Source: a bacterium EF100-94H03 bin56
GTDB lineage: Bacteria > Pseudomonadota > Alphaproteobacteria > SP197
Reading direction: 5' to 3'
Length of the DNA: 64,000 bases
Assembly (NCBI GenBank): GCA_002238685.1
Contig: MPMV01000005.1
Span: 1-64,000 of the forward strand
How positions within the stretch are numbered: position 1 is the first letter of the stretch; each line of letters opens with the position of its first letter. Below, one piece after another: positions 6,805 to 15,896 of the stretch. Position numbers and translations under genes: made by a program. The notes under the pieces are model-generated. The model was not told the DNA's origin. It saw nothing but the letters and a program-made list of their open reading frames with translations, and searched no databases.

Positions 6805-8721
6805 TCAGGAAAGAACGAGCGCGTAGAGCAGGGAACCATTGTTTGTGTCACATTCTGCAAGTCTTACATTAACTCGCTGACCAAGAGAGTAACGCATTGT
6901 TTTGCCGTGCAATGTCTGATGCGATTCCCGATATCGGAAAGGGCCGCCGGGCAGGTAACGGGCGGGCACCAGCCCTTCGGCGTCGATGGGTCCGGCGCGC
7001 ACGATGATTCCAAATTGGCCAAGGCCCGATATGCAGCCTTTCATGACGGCATGATCACGGTTCGAAAGCCACCGGGCGACGTAGTGATCACCTGCATGCC
7101 TTTCGGCTCCGACTGCCCTGCGTTCCAAGGAGCCAAGATGTCGGCCCACACGGTCGAGGTCATCGGGGACTGTTTCACCAAGAAGTGCGCGATGGACCAT
7201 GAGATCGGCATAGCGTCTTATCGGTGAGGTGAAGTGGCAGTACTGGTCGAGTGCGAGCCCGAAGTGTCCGATGTTGTGCGGGCTGTATGCCGCGAGGGCC
7301 TGACAACGCAGCACGATGTCCTCGACGGTCTGGCGTTCACCGGTGTTGGCGGCACGATCAAGAACACGGGCGAGATCACCAGGGGAGGGGCGGCGTGTCT
7401 CAAGGGAACCATGGCCGCGCGTCGAAAGGAATGTGCGCAAGGATTCCAGTCTTTCTTCGCTGGGACGGTCATGGACCCGGAAAAGGCATTCCTTGCCCCG
7501 CGAAACGAGTTCCCGTGCCGCCGCGACATTGGCCGCGATCATCAGTTCCTCGATGAGACGATGGCTGTCCAGACGGTGTCGGAGAACGATTTCGCTGATG
7601 CGGCCCTGACTGTCGAAGCTGACCTTGCGTTCTCCCCGCTCGATCTCGAAGGCGCCGCGCTGCCGCCGTGCGTCGAGAAGGACCTGGAAAACACCGTAGA
7701 GATGGTCGACAAGCCGGTCGGGCAGGGCGGAGGTTGCGGGCGTTGGACGTCCGCTGCGGTGTTCCTCGACCTCGGCATAGGTGAGCCGCGCCCTCGAGCG
7801 CATGACTGCCCGCTGGAAGTGCCAGCGTCGCAGACTTCCGCCGCCGGTGATCCACAGGTGAGCGGCCACGCACGGGCGTGACACGCCGGGCTTCAGGGAA
7901 CACAGGTCATTGGAGAGCGCCTCCGGCAGCATGGGCACCACCCGATCGGGAAAGTAGACGGAGTTGCCCCTCAGGAAGGCTTCCCGATCGAGGGCGCTGT
8001 GTGGCCGGACATGGTGCGCGACATCGGCGATGGCGACGATGACATACCAGCCGTCGCGGTCCGGTTCTGCAAAGACGGCGTCGTCGTGATCCCGGGCATC
8101 GTCATCGTCGATGGTGACCAGGGGGATGGCGTCAAGATCACTGCGGCCCTCGCCGTCGCTCGCAGCCGCCGCGTTCCGTGCTTCGACAAGGACGTCGTCC
8201 GGAAATTCGAGAGGGATGCCGTGGGCAGCGATGGCGGCAAGGCTGATGGCGCCGGTATTCCTCCAGCTGCCAAATGTCCTGGTGATACGGACACGGGGTG
8301 GGCCAAGGCGGCCGTCGTCCATGGGCTCCGCCAGGACCAGGTCATCATGGCTCACATTGTCGACATCGCATGCCGCAACCGGGCAGGCGCGCTCCCCGCG
8401 GCGGCTGGTGCTGGCAATGAAGCGGTTGCGCCCGATGTGCTGATAGATGCCGGCCATTCTGGCCGGAGGTGTGGGAAGGAGACGGCGTACCCTGCCGTGA
8501 CGTCGTCCATCGGCCATCCTGCGCCGGACCGCGACCAGGGCAAGGTCTCCGGGCCCTGCCGCCGGCGAAGTTCCGCCCCTGATGGTGTCGAGCACGATCA
8601 GTGGCGCTTGACCGCGACCGGTCCACTTCACGGGACGCGCCACCGGATGACCTTCTTCGTCGATGTCAATGACCTCGACGACGATGTCACGCCGATCATG
8701 GTCCCCGGAACGGCGGCCCAT
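6805..8721 (-). CDS. rnr: Ribonuclease R (RNB-family 3'-5' exoribonuclease)
   Basis: 638 residues. RNase R degrades structured RNA from the 3' end and takes part in mRNA and rRNA turnover. After a cold-shock-like beta region, the RNB catalytic domain starts near residue 210 with the metal-binding motif DDDDARDHDDAVF and runs to FTSPIRRYADLMVHR. A C-terminal S1 domain (MKGCISGLGQFGIIVRAG to the end) is present. The Asp cluster is intact. The protein is shorter than E. coli RNase R (about 813): the N-terminal winged-helix region is absent and there is no basic C-terminal tail. It starts two bases after topA ends, so they form an operon. Confidence 0.93.
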   Translation of the reverse strand: MGRRSGDHDRRDIVVEVIDIDEEGHPVARPVKWTGRGQAPLIVLDTIRGGTSPAAGPGDLALVAVRRRMADGRRHGRVRRLLPTPPARMAGIYQHIGRNRFIASTSRRGERACPVAACDVDNVSHDDLVLAEPMDDGRLGPPRVRITRTFGSWRNTGAISLAAIAAHGIPLEFPDDVLVEARNAAAASDGEGRSDLDAIPLVTIDDDDARDHDDAVFAEPDRDGWYVIVAIADVAHHVRPHSALDREAFLRGNSVYFPDRVVPMLPEALSNDLCSLKPGVSRPCVAAHLWITGGGSLRRWHFQRAVMRSRARLTYAEVEEHRSGRPTPATSALPDRLVDHLYGVFQVLLDARRQRGAFEIERGERKVSFDSQGRISEIVLRHRLDSHRLIEELMIAANVAAARELVSRGKECLFRVHDRPSEERLESLRTFLSTRGHGSLETRRPSPGDLARVLDRAANTGERQTVEDIVLRCQALAAYSPHNIGHFGLALDQYCHFTSPIRRYADLMVHRALLGETVPDDLDRVGRHLGSLERRAVGAERHAGDHYVARWLSNRDHAVMKGCISGLGQFGIIVRAGPIDAEGLVPARYLPGGPFRYRESHQTLHGKTMRYSLGQRVNVRLAECDTNNGSLLYALVLS

Positions 8722-8723
8722 TC

Positions 8724-11285
8724 TCAGGTGGCGCGACCGGATTTCCTGGCCTTTCTTGGCGGCTTTCGCCGATTCTTGGATGAAGCCTTCCTGCGCGCGA
8801 GAAGATCGAGCGCCATCTCGAGAGTGACATCGCCGGGATCGATTCCTGAGGGCAGCGAGGCATTGGTCCGGTTGTGCCTGACATAGGGGCCGTAGCGCCC
8901 CTTCATCACCTCGACGGACGCCTGATCGTCCGGATGTTTGCCAAGCTCCCGGAGAGCCTGTCCTCCCTTTCGGGCGTTTCCGCTTTCGGCGATCAACGCC
9001 ACGGCCCTGTTGAGGCCTATCGTGAGCACGTCATCGTCAGGGAGATTGATGTAGCGCGCGCCGTGTTTCAGGTAGGCACCGTATCGCCCGATACCGGCCG
9101 TGATGATGGTCCCTGTTTCGGGGTGTTCGCCGACTTCCCTGGGAAGTGCAAGGAGCGCCAGGGCTGTCTCGAGCGTCATCGAGGATGGGGACATGGATGC
9201 GGGCACCGAAACCGTCTCCGAACCGGATCCGGGCTCGCCCTTGCGGACGTAGGGTCCGAACTTGCCGTGGAGCAGGGTTACGGGAAGGCCGCTCTGCGGT
9301 TCCTCGCCAAGGATGCGTGGTTCGTTGTCCTCCGGCGCGGCATTGCCGTTCCTGTCGAAGGGATTCTTGGTGTAACGGCAATCCGGATACACCGAACAGC
9401 CGATAAAGGCACCGAACTTGCCCAGTTTCAGACTGAGTGTGCCCTCCTTGCAGGACGGACAGGAGCGCGGGTTGCCGTCATCCCGGTCTGGATAGATGTC
9501 ATGTTCCAGGACCTGTTCGATACTCTCGACGATGTGCCGCAGTTCGAGGTTCCGGGTGTCGCGCGTCACCCTTTCAAAGGCGTCCCAGAAATCACGCAGC
9601 ACGGCTTTCCAGTTTGCGTTCCCGTTGGAAATCCGGTCGAGATCCTGCTCCATGTCTGCCGTGAAGGTATACTGCACATAGGTTCCAAAGAACGTCTCGA
9701 GAAAGGCGACGAGCAGGCGTCCGCGGTCAGCCGGATGGAATTGCCTGCGTTCCAGGGTGACATACTCCTTGTCTTTCAGAACTCCGATGATGGGCGCATA
9801 GGTCGAAGGCCTGCCTATGCCGAGTTCCTCCAGGCGTTTGACGAGGGTGGCCTCGGTAAGTCGTGGTGGTGGTTCCGTGAAATGCTGTTGCGGTCTGACC
9901 TCGCCAACCTCGAGTCGTTCGCCCGTTGCGAGATCCGGCAATCTCCTGTCGCTTGAGTCCCTGTCCTTCCCGTCGGTGGATTCCCGGTACAATCTGGTGA
10001 AACCGTCGAAGACCATCACCGAGCCGCTGGCGCGCAATCCGACTTCGCGGCCGGTGTGGCCATCGGCCGGTGACCTGATATCGACCGTGGTCTGGTCGAA
10101 ACGAACCTGAGCCATCTGGCTGGCGAGAGCCCGCTTCCAGATGAGCGCGTAGAGCCGTGCTTCCCTGTCATCGAGATATCGCGCCATCGCCTCGGGTGTA
10201 CGGCTGAAGTCCGTCGGTCTGATGGCCTCGTGCGCTTCCTGGGCGTTGCGCGCCCGGGTCGTGAAGATCCGCTGCCTGTCCGGCACATAGGCATCACCGA
10301 ATGTGTCGGCAATGAGACGCCGCGCGTCACGGATCGCCGCCTGGGACATGACGACGCTGTCTGTGCGCATGTAGGTGATGAGGCCGGTCGTCTCGCCGCC
10401 GATGTCGCGTCCTTCATAGAGGCGCTGGGCGTGGCGCATGGTGTCCTGGACGCTGAATCCGAACCTGCGTGAGGCATCCTGCTGCAAGGTGGACGTGGTA
10501 AAGGGTGGCGGAGGATTGCGTTTCGCCTTCTTGCGTTCCACGGAATCGACGGCGAACACGCCGCCACGCACGCTTGCAGCAGCCTCAGCGGCCATCGCCT
10601 CGCCGGCCAGGGTGAACTTCTCGAGACGGACGCCATCGAGGCTATGGAGCCTCGCGGTCAGGGACGCACCGCCTGCGGTTCCCAGGTCGGCATCGACCGA
10701 CCAGTACTCCCGCGGCGTGAAGCGTTCGATTTCCGCCTCGCGCTCGCAGATCAGGCGCAGGGCCACCGATTGCACGCGGCCGGCCGATCTGCAGTCGCAA
10801 CCGGGCAGCTTGTGCCAGAGAACCGGCGACAGGGTGAATCCGATGAGATAGTCGAGAGCCCTGCGGGCCAGTTGCGCCTCGACGAGATGCATGTCGATGT
10901 CGCGCGGTTCCGCCATGGCGCTCTTCACGGCGTCGGAGGTGATTTCATTGAACACCACGCGTTTCACCGGACGATCCGCCGTTGCACCCGTGTCCCTGAG
11001 CCAGTTCAGCACATGCCAGGCGATGGCTTCGCCTTCCCGGTCGGGGTCCGTGGCGAGAACCAGGGAATCGGCCTTGTTGAGCGCCGTGGAGATGGTGTTG
11101 AGCGCCTTGAGAGACCTTGAGTTGGTCTCGAAAGTCATCTCGAAATCCCGCTCCGGCTGCACGGAGCCGTTGCGCGACGGCAGATCGCTGACGTGCCCGT
11201 AACTTGCCAGCACGGTGTAGTCCGGACCCAGATACCTGCTGATGGTCTTCGCCTTGGCAGGAGATTCAACGACAACGACCTGCAT
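8724..11285 (-). CDS. topA: DNA topoisomerase I
   Basis: About 853 residues; a type IA topoisomerase that relaxes negative supercoils. The TOPRIM domain opens the protein (VVVESPAKAKTISRYLG, then ATDPDREGEAIAWH). The catalytic tyrosine is Tyr305 in GLITYMRTDSV. The C-terminus has one four-cysteine zinc ribbon (CPSCKEGTLSLKLGKFGAF, then CSVYPDC) followed by repeats of the topoisomerase C-terminal type (GRYGAYLKHGARYINLP, GRYGPYVRHNRTNASLP) and a Lys/Arg-rich tail. The ATG at 11285 gives the standard N-terminus; a TTG four codons upstream is less likely. It lies between plsY and rnr on the same strand. Confidence 0.97.
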   Translation of the reverse strand: MQVVVVESPAKAKTISRYLGPDYTVLASYGHVSDLPSRNGSVQPERDFEMTFETNSRSLKALNTISTALNKADSLVLATDPDREGEAIAWHVLNWLRDTGATADRPVKRVVFNEITSDAVKSAMAEPRDIDMHLVEAQLARRALDYLIGFTLSPVLWHKLPGCDCRSAGRVQSVALRLICEREAEIERFTPREYWSVDADLGTAGGASLTARLHSLDGVRLEKFTLAGEAMAAEAAASVRGGVFAVDSVERKKAKRNPPPPFTTSTLQQDASRRFGFSVQDTMRHAQRLYEGRDIGGETTGLITYMRTDSVVMSQAAIRDARRLIADTFGDAYVPDRQRIFTTRARNAQEAHEAIRPTDFSRTPEAMARYLDDREARLYALIWKRALASQMAQVRFDQTTVDIRSPADGHTGREVGLRASGSVMVFDGFTRLYRESTDGKDRDSSDRRLPDLATGERLEVGEVRPQQHFTEPPPRLTEATLVKRLEELGIGRPSTYAPIIGVLKDKEYVTLERRQFHPADRGRLLVAFLETFFGTYVQYTFTADMEQDLDRISNGNANWKAVLRDFWDAFERVTRDTRNLELRHIVESIEQVLEHDIYPDRDDGNPRSCPSCKEGTLSLKLGKFGAFIGCSVYPDCRYTKNPFDRNGNAAPEDNEPRILGEEPQSGLPVTLLHGKFGPYVRKGEPGSGSETVSVPASMSPSSMTLETALALLALPREVGEHPETGTIITAGIGRYGAYLKHGARYINLPDDDVLTIGLNRAVALIAESGNARKGGQALRELGKHPDDQASVEVMKGRYGPYVRHNRTNASLPSGIDPGDVTLEMALDLLARRKASSKNRRKPPRKARKSGRAT

Positions 11286-11429
11286 GGACAACCCCAAGAT
11301 CCGTCCGGCACGTGCTAAGTGGCACCGGTCGCACGGTCCGTCAAGGAGGCCGCGGTTCTCCCGGGTGGTGCGGGACCGCTGATCACGGGTCTCACCTGCA
11401 GTCCGCTCAGGAGTGCACCTCGTCGCGCG

Positions 11430-12041
11430 TTACCGGCCGATCCGCGGTTCTCTTCCGGTCAGAAGGCGGCGTATGTTGGCGTGGTGACGGACGACCACCA
11501 GGAAGGCGACAAGGATCATCACGCCGGCGTACTGCGCATCGCTCGTGACCATCCAGATGGCGACCGGTGATGCGATGATGCTCGCCATGCCGGCGACAGA
11601 CGAGATCCGGGTCAAGCCGGCCACTGCCAGCCACACCACCAGGATGACCAGCCCCGGCTGCCATGAAAGTGCCAGGGTGACGCCCAGCGCGGTGGCGACC
11701 CCCTTGCCGCCACGGAACTTCAGCCACGGGTTGAACATGTGTCCCGCCACAACGAACAGTGCGGCGATGACGGCCATGTCGGGTCCACCGGTGTCATGGG
11801 CGATTGCGACTGCCACCACTCCCTTGGAGTAGTCGAGAACCAGCGTGACCACGGCGGGCAGGCGTCCCGCCGTCCGCAGAACGTTGGTGGCGCCAATGTT
11901 GCCTGAACCTTCCTTGCGGAGGTCACTGTGTCCGAAAAGGCGGGCAACGATCAGGCCTGAAGGCAATGAACCGATGAGCCATGCGGCCACGGCACCCAGC
12001 AGGAAGGGCCAAAGGTAGGGCAGGGCATCGAGCGTGAGCAT
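11430..12041 (-). CDS. plsY: Glycerol-3-phosphate acyltransferase PlsY
   Basis: About 203 residues with five or more membrane spans. PlsY transfers an acyl group from acyl-phosphate to glycerol 3-phosphate, the first step of phospholipid synthesis. The three family motifs are visible: GSLPSGLIVARLFG, KEGSGNIGATNVLRT and GHMFNPWLKFRGGKGVATALG. The ATG at 12041 (MLTLDALPYL) is preferred over an upstream TTG. In many alphaproteobacteria this gene sits between pyrC and dprA; here dprA is absent and topA follows after about 145 bases. Confidence 0.95.
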   Translation of the reverse strand: MLTLDALPYLWPFLLGAVAAWLIGSLPSGLIVARLFGHSDLRKEGSGNIGATNVLRTAGRLPAVVTLVLDYSKGVVAVAIAHDTGGPDMAVIAALFVVAGHMFNPWLKFRGGKGVATALGVTLALSWQPGLVILVVWLAVAGLTRISSVAGMASIIASPVAIWMVTSDAQYAGVMILVAFLVVVRHHANIRRLLTGREPRIGR

Positions 12042-12137
12042 GCGTTGGTCGAACAAGGAGGCCCCCGATCACCCGGGCGTCATCATGCGCCCGGCATCAT
12101 GCCCGGTCCAGCCCTGCGATCCTGAGGCATCCCACCA

Positions 12138-13478
12138 TCAGGACGTGGAGGCGATGTCCATCACCGTGCGGCCACTGACCACTGTGCGGACCACGCGACC
12201 GGTCACCGTGCGGCCCTCGAAGGGGGAGTTCTTGGATTTGCTCTGGAACGCCTGGTTGTCGATCCGCCAGGTCATTGAGGGATCGATGAGAACGATGTCC
12301 GCCGGCCCCCCGACTGCCAGCCGACCCGCCTTCAATCCGAGCAGGTCGGCAGGTCGGCAGGTCACAAGGGCCAGCGCATCCACAAGGCCAAGCCGCCCCG
12401 AAGCCACGATTTCGAGAACCAGGGGAAGCAGGGTTTCAAGTCCGACAATGCCGAAGGCCGCCTGGGCAAACGGCTGCCTCTTGCTGTCCTGGTCGCGTGG
12501 TTCGTGGGCCGATACGACGGCATCGATGACCCCCTCGGCCAGGGCCGCCACCAGAGCCTGGCGGTCTTCCTCGCAACGCAATGGAGGGCGTACCTTGGTG
12601 AAGGTGAGGTAGTCACCCACCGCACTTTCATTGAGCACCAGATAATGGGGGGCGGTATCCGCACTCACCGGCAAGCCTCGTGCCCTTGCCTGGCGCACGA
12701 GATCGGCGCTTTCGGCGGTCGTGATGCTGCTGAAGTGCAGGCGGCCCCCGGTCATTTCGGCGAGACGGATGTCGCGAGCGATCATGATGGTTTCGGCTTC
12801 CGGCGCCATTCCTTCCAGCCCCAGTCGTGTCGCCGTCTCACCACTGTTCATGACGCCGTCGCCCGTGAGATCGAGATCCTCGGCGTGGTGCATGATCAGG
12901 GCATCGAAGACGGTGCCATAGGACAGGGCGCGACGCAGCACGTTCGCGTTCATGATGGGGCGGGGGCCATCGGAGAAGGCGAGGGCGCCGGCCTCGCCGA
13001 GCAGACCGAGCTCGGTGAGCTGTGTACCCTTGCGACCCTGCGTGACGGCGGCCACGGGATGGATCTTCACGAGAGAGGTCTCTCGTGCCCGCCGTTCGAT
13101 GAAATGAACGAGAGAGACATCATCGATGGTCGGCCTGGTGGTCGGCATGCAGGCGATTGACGTGACGCCGCCCACGGCAGCTGATCGGCTTGCGGTGTGG
13201 ATAGTCTCCTGGTGTTCGAAGCCGGGTTCCCTCAGGTGCGCCCTGAGATCGACGAGGCCGGGCGCCGCGATCAGCCCCCGGGCGTCGATGACGGTGGTCG
13301 CCGGGGGAATGCTCTCGTGTGTCACCTGTGGACCAAGATCGACGATCGTCTCACCATCGGTGAGGATCCCACCGGTCTCGTCACGCCGGCTTGCCGGGTC
13401 GATCAGACGCAGATCCAGGTAGGCTGTCCGTTCCGCCTTGCGCTTCTTGATCGAGATATCGGCAAGGCGCGGCGTCAC
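12138..13478 (-). CDS. Catalytically dead dihydroorotase homologue (PyrC'/PyrX type)
   Basis: 446 residues with the class I dihydroorotase fold, but with the active site replaced. The metal HxH motif reads [10 protein letters not shown], so Arg79 replaces the first His. The position of the metal-bridging Lys reads VTQG (Gln147), the His of the HVST-like motif is Ser251 (FSSITTAES), and the catalytic Asp of TDHAP is Ala324 (VVSAHEP). Inactive homologues of this kind are known in Pseudomonas and relatives, where they form a structural complex with aspartate carbamoyltransferase. It overlaps pyrB by four bases, fitting that role. A working dihydroorotase must be encoded elsewhere. Confidence 0.88.
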   Translation of the reverse strand: MTPRLADISIKKRKAERTAYLDLRLIDPASRRDETGGILTDGETIVDLGPQVTHESIPPATTVIDARGLIAAPGLVDLRAHLREPGFEHQETIHTASRSAAVGGVTSIACMPTTRPTIDDVSLVHFIERRARETSLVKIHPVAAVTQGRKGTQLTELGLLGEAGALAFSDGPRPIMNANVLRRALSYGTVFDALIMHHAEDLDLTGDGVMNSGETATRLGLEGMAPEAETIMIARDIRLAEMTGGRLHFSSITTAESADLVRQARARGLPVSADTAPHYLVLNESAVGDYLTFTKVRPPLRCEEDRQALVAALAEGVIDAVVSAHEPRDQDSKRQPFAQAAFGIVGLETLLPLVLEIVASGRLGLVDALALVTCRPADLLGLKAGRLAVGGPADIVLIDPSMTWRIDNQAFQSKSKNSPFEGRTVTGRVVRTVVSGRTVMDIASTS

Positions 13479-14440
13479 TGGTTGTGCTCCGGGTGGTCGA
13501 GGTTGCCCGTGAGAAGTTCCAGACAGGCCTGGCGTACGGCAACACCCATCTCCACCTGGTCGAGGATGGCGCTGCGGTTGATGTCGTCGGCAACCTCGCT
13601 GTCGATCTCGATACCCCGGTTCATCGGACCCGGGTGCATGATGAGGGCATCCGACCTGGCATGGGCGATCTTCTCGTAGGTCAGTCCGTAGAACTGGAAG
13701 TACTCGCGCTGGGAAGGCACGAAGCTTCCCTGCATCCGTTCCGTCTGCAGCCGCAGCATCATGACGATGTCGGCGTCCTTGAGACCCTCCGTCATGTCGT
13801 GATGAACCTCGACACCGTAACGGTCGACCCGTGGCGGCAGCAGGGTTGGAGGGGCGACGAGGCGCACCCTGGCGCCCATGGTGTTGAGGAGGAGAATGTT
13901 GGATCGGGCCACGCGGCTGTGTGCGATGTCGCCGCAGATGGCGACCGTCAGGCCGCTGAGACGGCCGAGACGGCGGCGAATGGTGAGTGCGTCCAGCAGA
14001 GCCTGTGTCGGATGTTCGTGGCTGCCGTCGCCCGCATTGATCACGGCGGCCCTGACGGAACGGGCAAGAAGCTTGACCGCGCCACTGTCGGGATGCCGCA
14101 CGATGAGCAGGTCGGGATGCATCGCGTTGAGCGTTGCCGCCGTGTCGACCAGGGTTTCGCCCTTCTTGATCGCGCTGGTCGAGGGAGCCATGTTGATGAC
14201 ATCGGCGCCGAGGCGTTTGCCTGCGAGTTCGAACGACGTTCGGGTACGTGTCGAGCTTTCAAAGAACATGTTGATCTGGGTGCGGCCGCGCAGCAGGTCA
14301 CGCTTCTTCTCGGCGCGCCGGTTGAGCGCAACGTAGGTGTCGGCCAGATCCAGGAGAAGGTTGATGTCGTCCGGCGACAGATCCTCGATGCCAAGCAGGT
14401 GGCGATGGGAAAAACTCAAGAGCTTGACGTCGCGCGGCAT
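13475..14440 (-). CDS. pyrB: Aspartate carbamoyltransferase catalytic subunit
   Basis: 321 residues. PyrB condenses carbamoyl phosphate with L-aspartate in pyrimidine synthesis. The carbamoyl-phosphate motif [20 protein letters not shown] is intact, followed by the flexible loop [16 protein letters not shown], the [14 protein letters not shown] motif and [12 protein letters not shown] near the C-terminus. The stop codon overlaps the pyrC' start (13475-13478), so the two are made together. No regulatory pyrI gene is adjacent, as expected for the PyrB-PyrC' type of enzyme. No leader-peptide attenuator could be identified upstream. Confidence 0.97.
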   Translation of the reverse strand: MPRDVKLLSFSHRHLLGIEDLSPDDINLLLDLADTYVALNRRAEKKRDLLRGRTQINMFFESSTRTRTSFELAGKRLGADVINMAPSTSAIKKGETLVDTAATLNAMHPDLLIVRHPDSGAVKLLARSVRAAVINAGDGSHEHPTQALLDALTIRRRLGRLSGLTVAICGDIAHSRVARSNILLLNTMGARVRLVAPPTLLPPRVDRYGVEVHHDMTEGLKDADIVMMLRLQTERMQGSFVPSQREYFQFYGLTYEKIAHARSDALIMHPGPMNRGIEIDSEVADDINRSAILDQVEMGVAVRQACLELLTGNLDHPEHNQ

Positions 14441-14589
14441 GATTGAAAGAGACTACCTACACCACCGCGGACCGTCCGTCATCCCCAGGTTCGATTGTGT
14501 TCGGGGGAATCGCTGTTTCAGTCCGACTATGGTGTTGTCCACAATCGGGAGACCGGCGCGGCGTGGAGGCCATCGCCGAAGGGAAGGGC

Positions 14590-14815
14590 TGCTTCTTTGC
14601 TATCGAGCACCACGCTACGCGAGGAGGAGCAGGTTGGTGGTGCCGTTCAACAGGAACGGTCCCCGGGAACCGTTCGCGGTCGACATGGAACTTGATGGCT
14701 TCGAACAGTTCTGGATCTTGCCGTGCCTCGTCCGGAATGATGCCCGGCCACGAATTCCTTCGGGTCTTCCCGGGCGCTGTCTCGCACCATTGGATCGTCG
14801 AAGGTGATGTCGCTG
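14590..14815 (-). pseudogene. Remnant of an AAA_14/DUF4143-family ATPase, frameshifted
   Basis: Minus-strand translation gives the Walker B region of an AAA_14 (DUF4143) ATPase in broken frames. DITFDDPMVRDSAREDPKEF appears at about 14811-14740. The next frame reads PDEARQDPELFEAIKFHVDR. A third frame gives GPFLLNGTTNLLLL, and a fourth resumes RVAWCSIA near 14621. Family members read roughly TFDDP, DEVQRAPELL-AIK-VD, GRFLLTGSANLLLLP and RVADSLAG in the same order and spacing. At least three frame changes are needed, so it is dead. The remainder of the 575-base gap (14441-15015) shows nothing else. The call is by motif recall only. Confidence 0.6.
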
Positions 14816-15015
14816 CATCCGGGTCGCTGTCGGGCCCCGTTGCCGGAGGGTGGTCGGCTTGCCAGATTGCCGCGGTCCGTGGATCGGAACGACCGGCTGG
14901 TCGTCGGGCGCCCTGATGAGGCGCGGCCGGAGTCATCGGGGGTAGAGCAGAGGCTCTTGGCATCGGCCAATTGCAACTCTTGCTGCCGGCTGATTGAAAC
15001 GCAGGAGCCGAATCG

Positions 15016-15582
15016 TCAGGCAGGACTGGTGGGTCCTTCGATCCGGTCGATGGCGGCAAGGGCGTCACGCAGGATGACGGAAGCAGCTACGGCATCGATC
15101 CAGTGTTTGCCGTGACGCCCCCGGCTTTCGTTTCCGGCGATGATCTCTTCGGCCTCGAAAGTGCTGAGCCGCTCGTCCCACATGAGGACCGGCAGTCCGA
15201 GACCGGTCTGGAGATTGATCCCTGTCTGCCAGGCGGATCGGGCCCGTGGTCCCTCGCTTCCATCCATGTTGACAGGAAAACCGAGAACGATGCCTGTGAC
15301 GCCTCTCGTGTCGACAAGGCTCTGCAGGTGCACAAGGTCTTCCCTCCAGCGCCTGCGCACGAGAACCCCGACCGGAGAGGCGATCATCCTGGATGCATCG
15401 CTGGCCGCGATGCCGATGCGTTTCGTACCGGGATCGATCCCCAGAAGCGGGCCTTCCGGAGAGAGCGCGAGGAAGGACGCGACGTCCTGCTGCGGCTTGT
15501 CCGGCAGGTGCGCCGCTGATAGCTTTGGTGGCGATGGGTGGTGGTCAGTCACGGCTCCATCCCCGACACTAGACTTCCGCAC
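15016..15582 (-). CDS. ruvX: Putative pre-16S rRNA nuclease RuvX/YqgF
   Basis: About 188 residues (178 if the GTG at 15552 is used). The YqgF RNase H-like fold is shown by LLGIDPGTKRIGIAASD, then IVLGFPVNMDGSEGPRA, then VLMWDERLSTFEAE, and the last acidic segment HWIDAVAASVILRDAL. The acidic residues expected at the active site (Asp in GIDPG, Glu in DERLST, Asp in WIDAVAA) are present. The family takes part in 5' processing of 16S rRNA. The N-terminal 40 residues are not conserved. It is divergent from gatC with starts about 26 bases apart, an arrangement seen in other alphaproteobacteria. Confidence 0.92.
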   Translation of the reverse strand: MRKSSVGDGAVTDHHPSPPKLSAAHLPDKPQQDVASFLALSPEGPLLGIDPGTKRIGIAASDASRMIASPVGVLVRRRWREDLVHLQSLVDTRGVTGIVLGFPVNMDGSEGPRARSAWQTGINLQTGLGLPVLMWDERLSTFEAEEIIAGNESRGRHGKHWIDAVAASVILRDALAAIDRIEGPTSPA

Positions 15583-15608
15583 ACCATCAGGCCAGAGCAG
15601 ACCGGCAG

Positions 15609-15896
15609 ATGAAGTTCGACAAGGACACTGTCGCGCGGGTTGCGCGACTGGCGCGAATCGCGACAGGCGACGCCGAACGCAAGCAGCTTGCCGGGGAACT
15701 CTCGGCCATCATCGAATGGATCGACACGCTGGGCGAGGTCGATACCGATGATGTCGAGCCCATGACCGGTGTTGGCGCCATGACGCCGACGTGGCGCCCC
15801 GACGAGGTCACCGATGGCGGCATCGCCGATGACATCACGGCCAATGCACCGGCTTGCGCTGAAGGGTGCTTTGTCGTGCCGAAGATTGTCGAATGA
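15609..15896 (+). CDS. gatC: Glu-tRNA(Gln)/Asp-tRNA(Asn) amidotransferase subunit C
   Basis: 95 residues, normal for GatC. It opens [19 protein letters not shown], has a helical [21 protein letters not shown] segment, and ends with the conserved FVVPKIVE. GatC bridges and stabilises GatA and GatB in the enzyme that amidates mischarged tRNA. Its stop overlaps the gatA start by four bases (ATGA at 15893). It is the first gene of the gatCAB-GST run. Confidence 0.95.
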   Translation: MKFDKDTVARVARLARIATGDAERKQLAGELSAIIEWIDTLGEVDTDDVEPMTGVGAMTPTWRPDEVTDGGIADDITANAPACAEGCFVVPKIVE

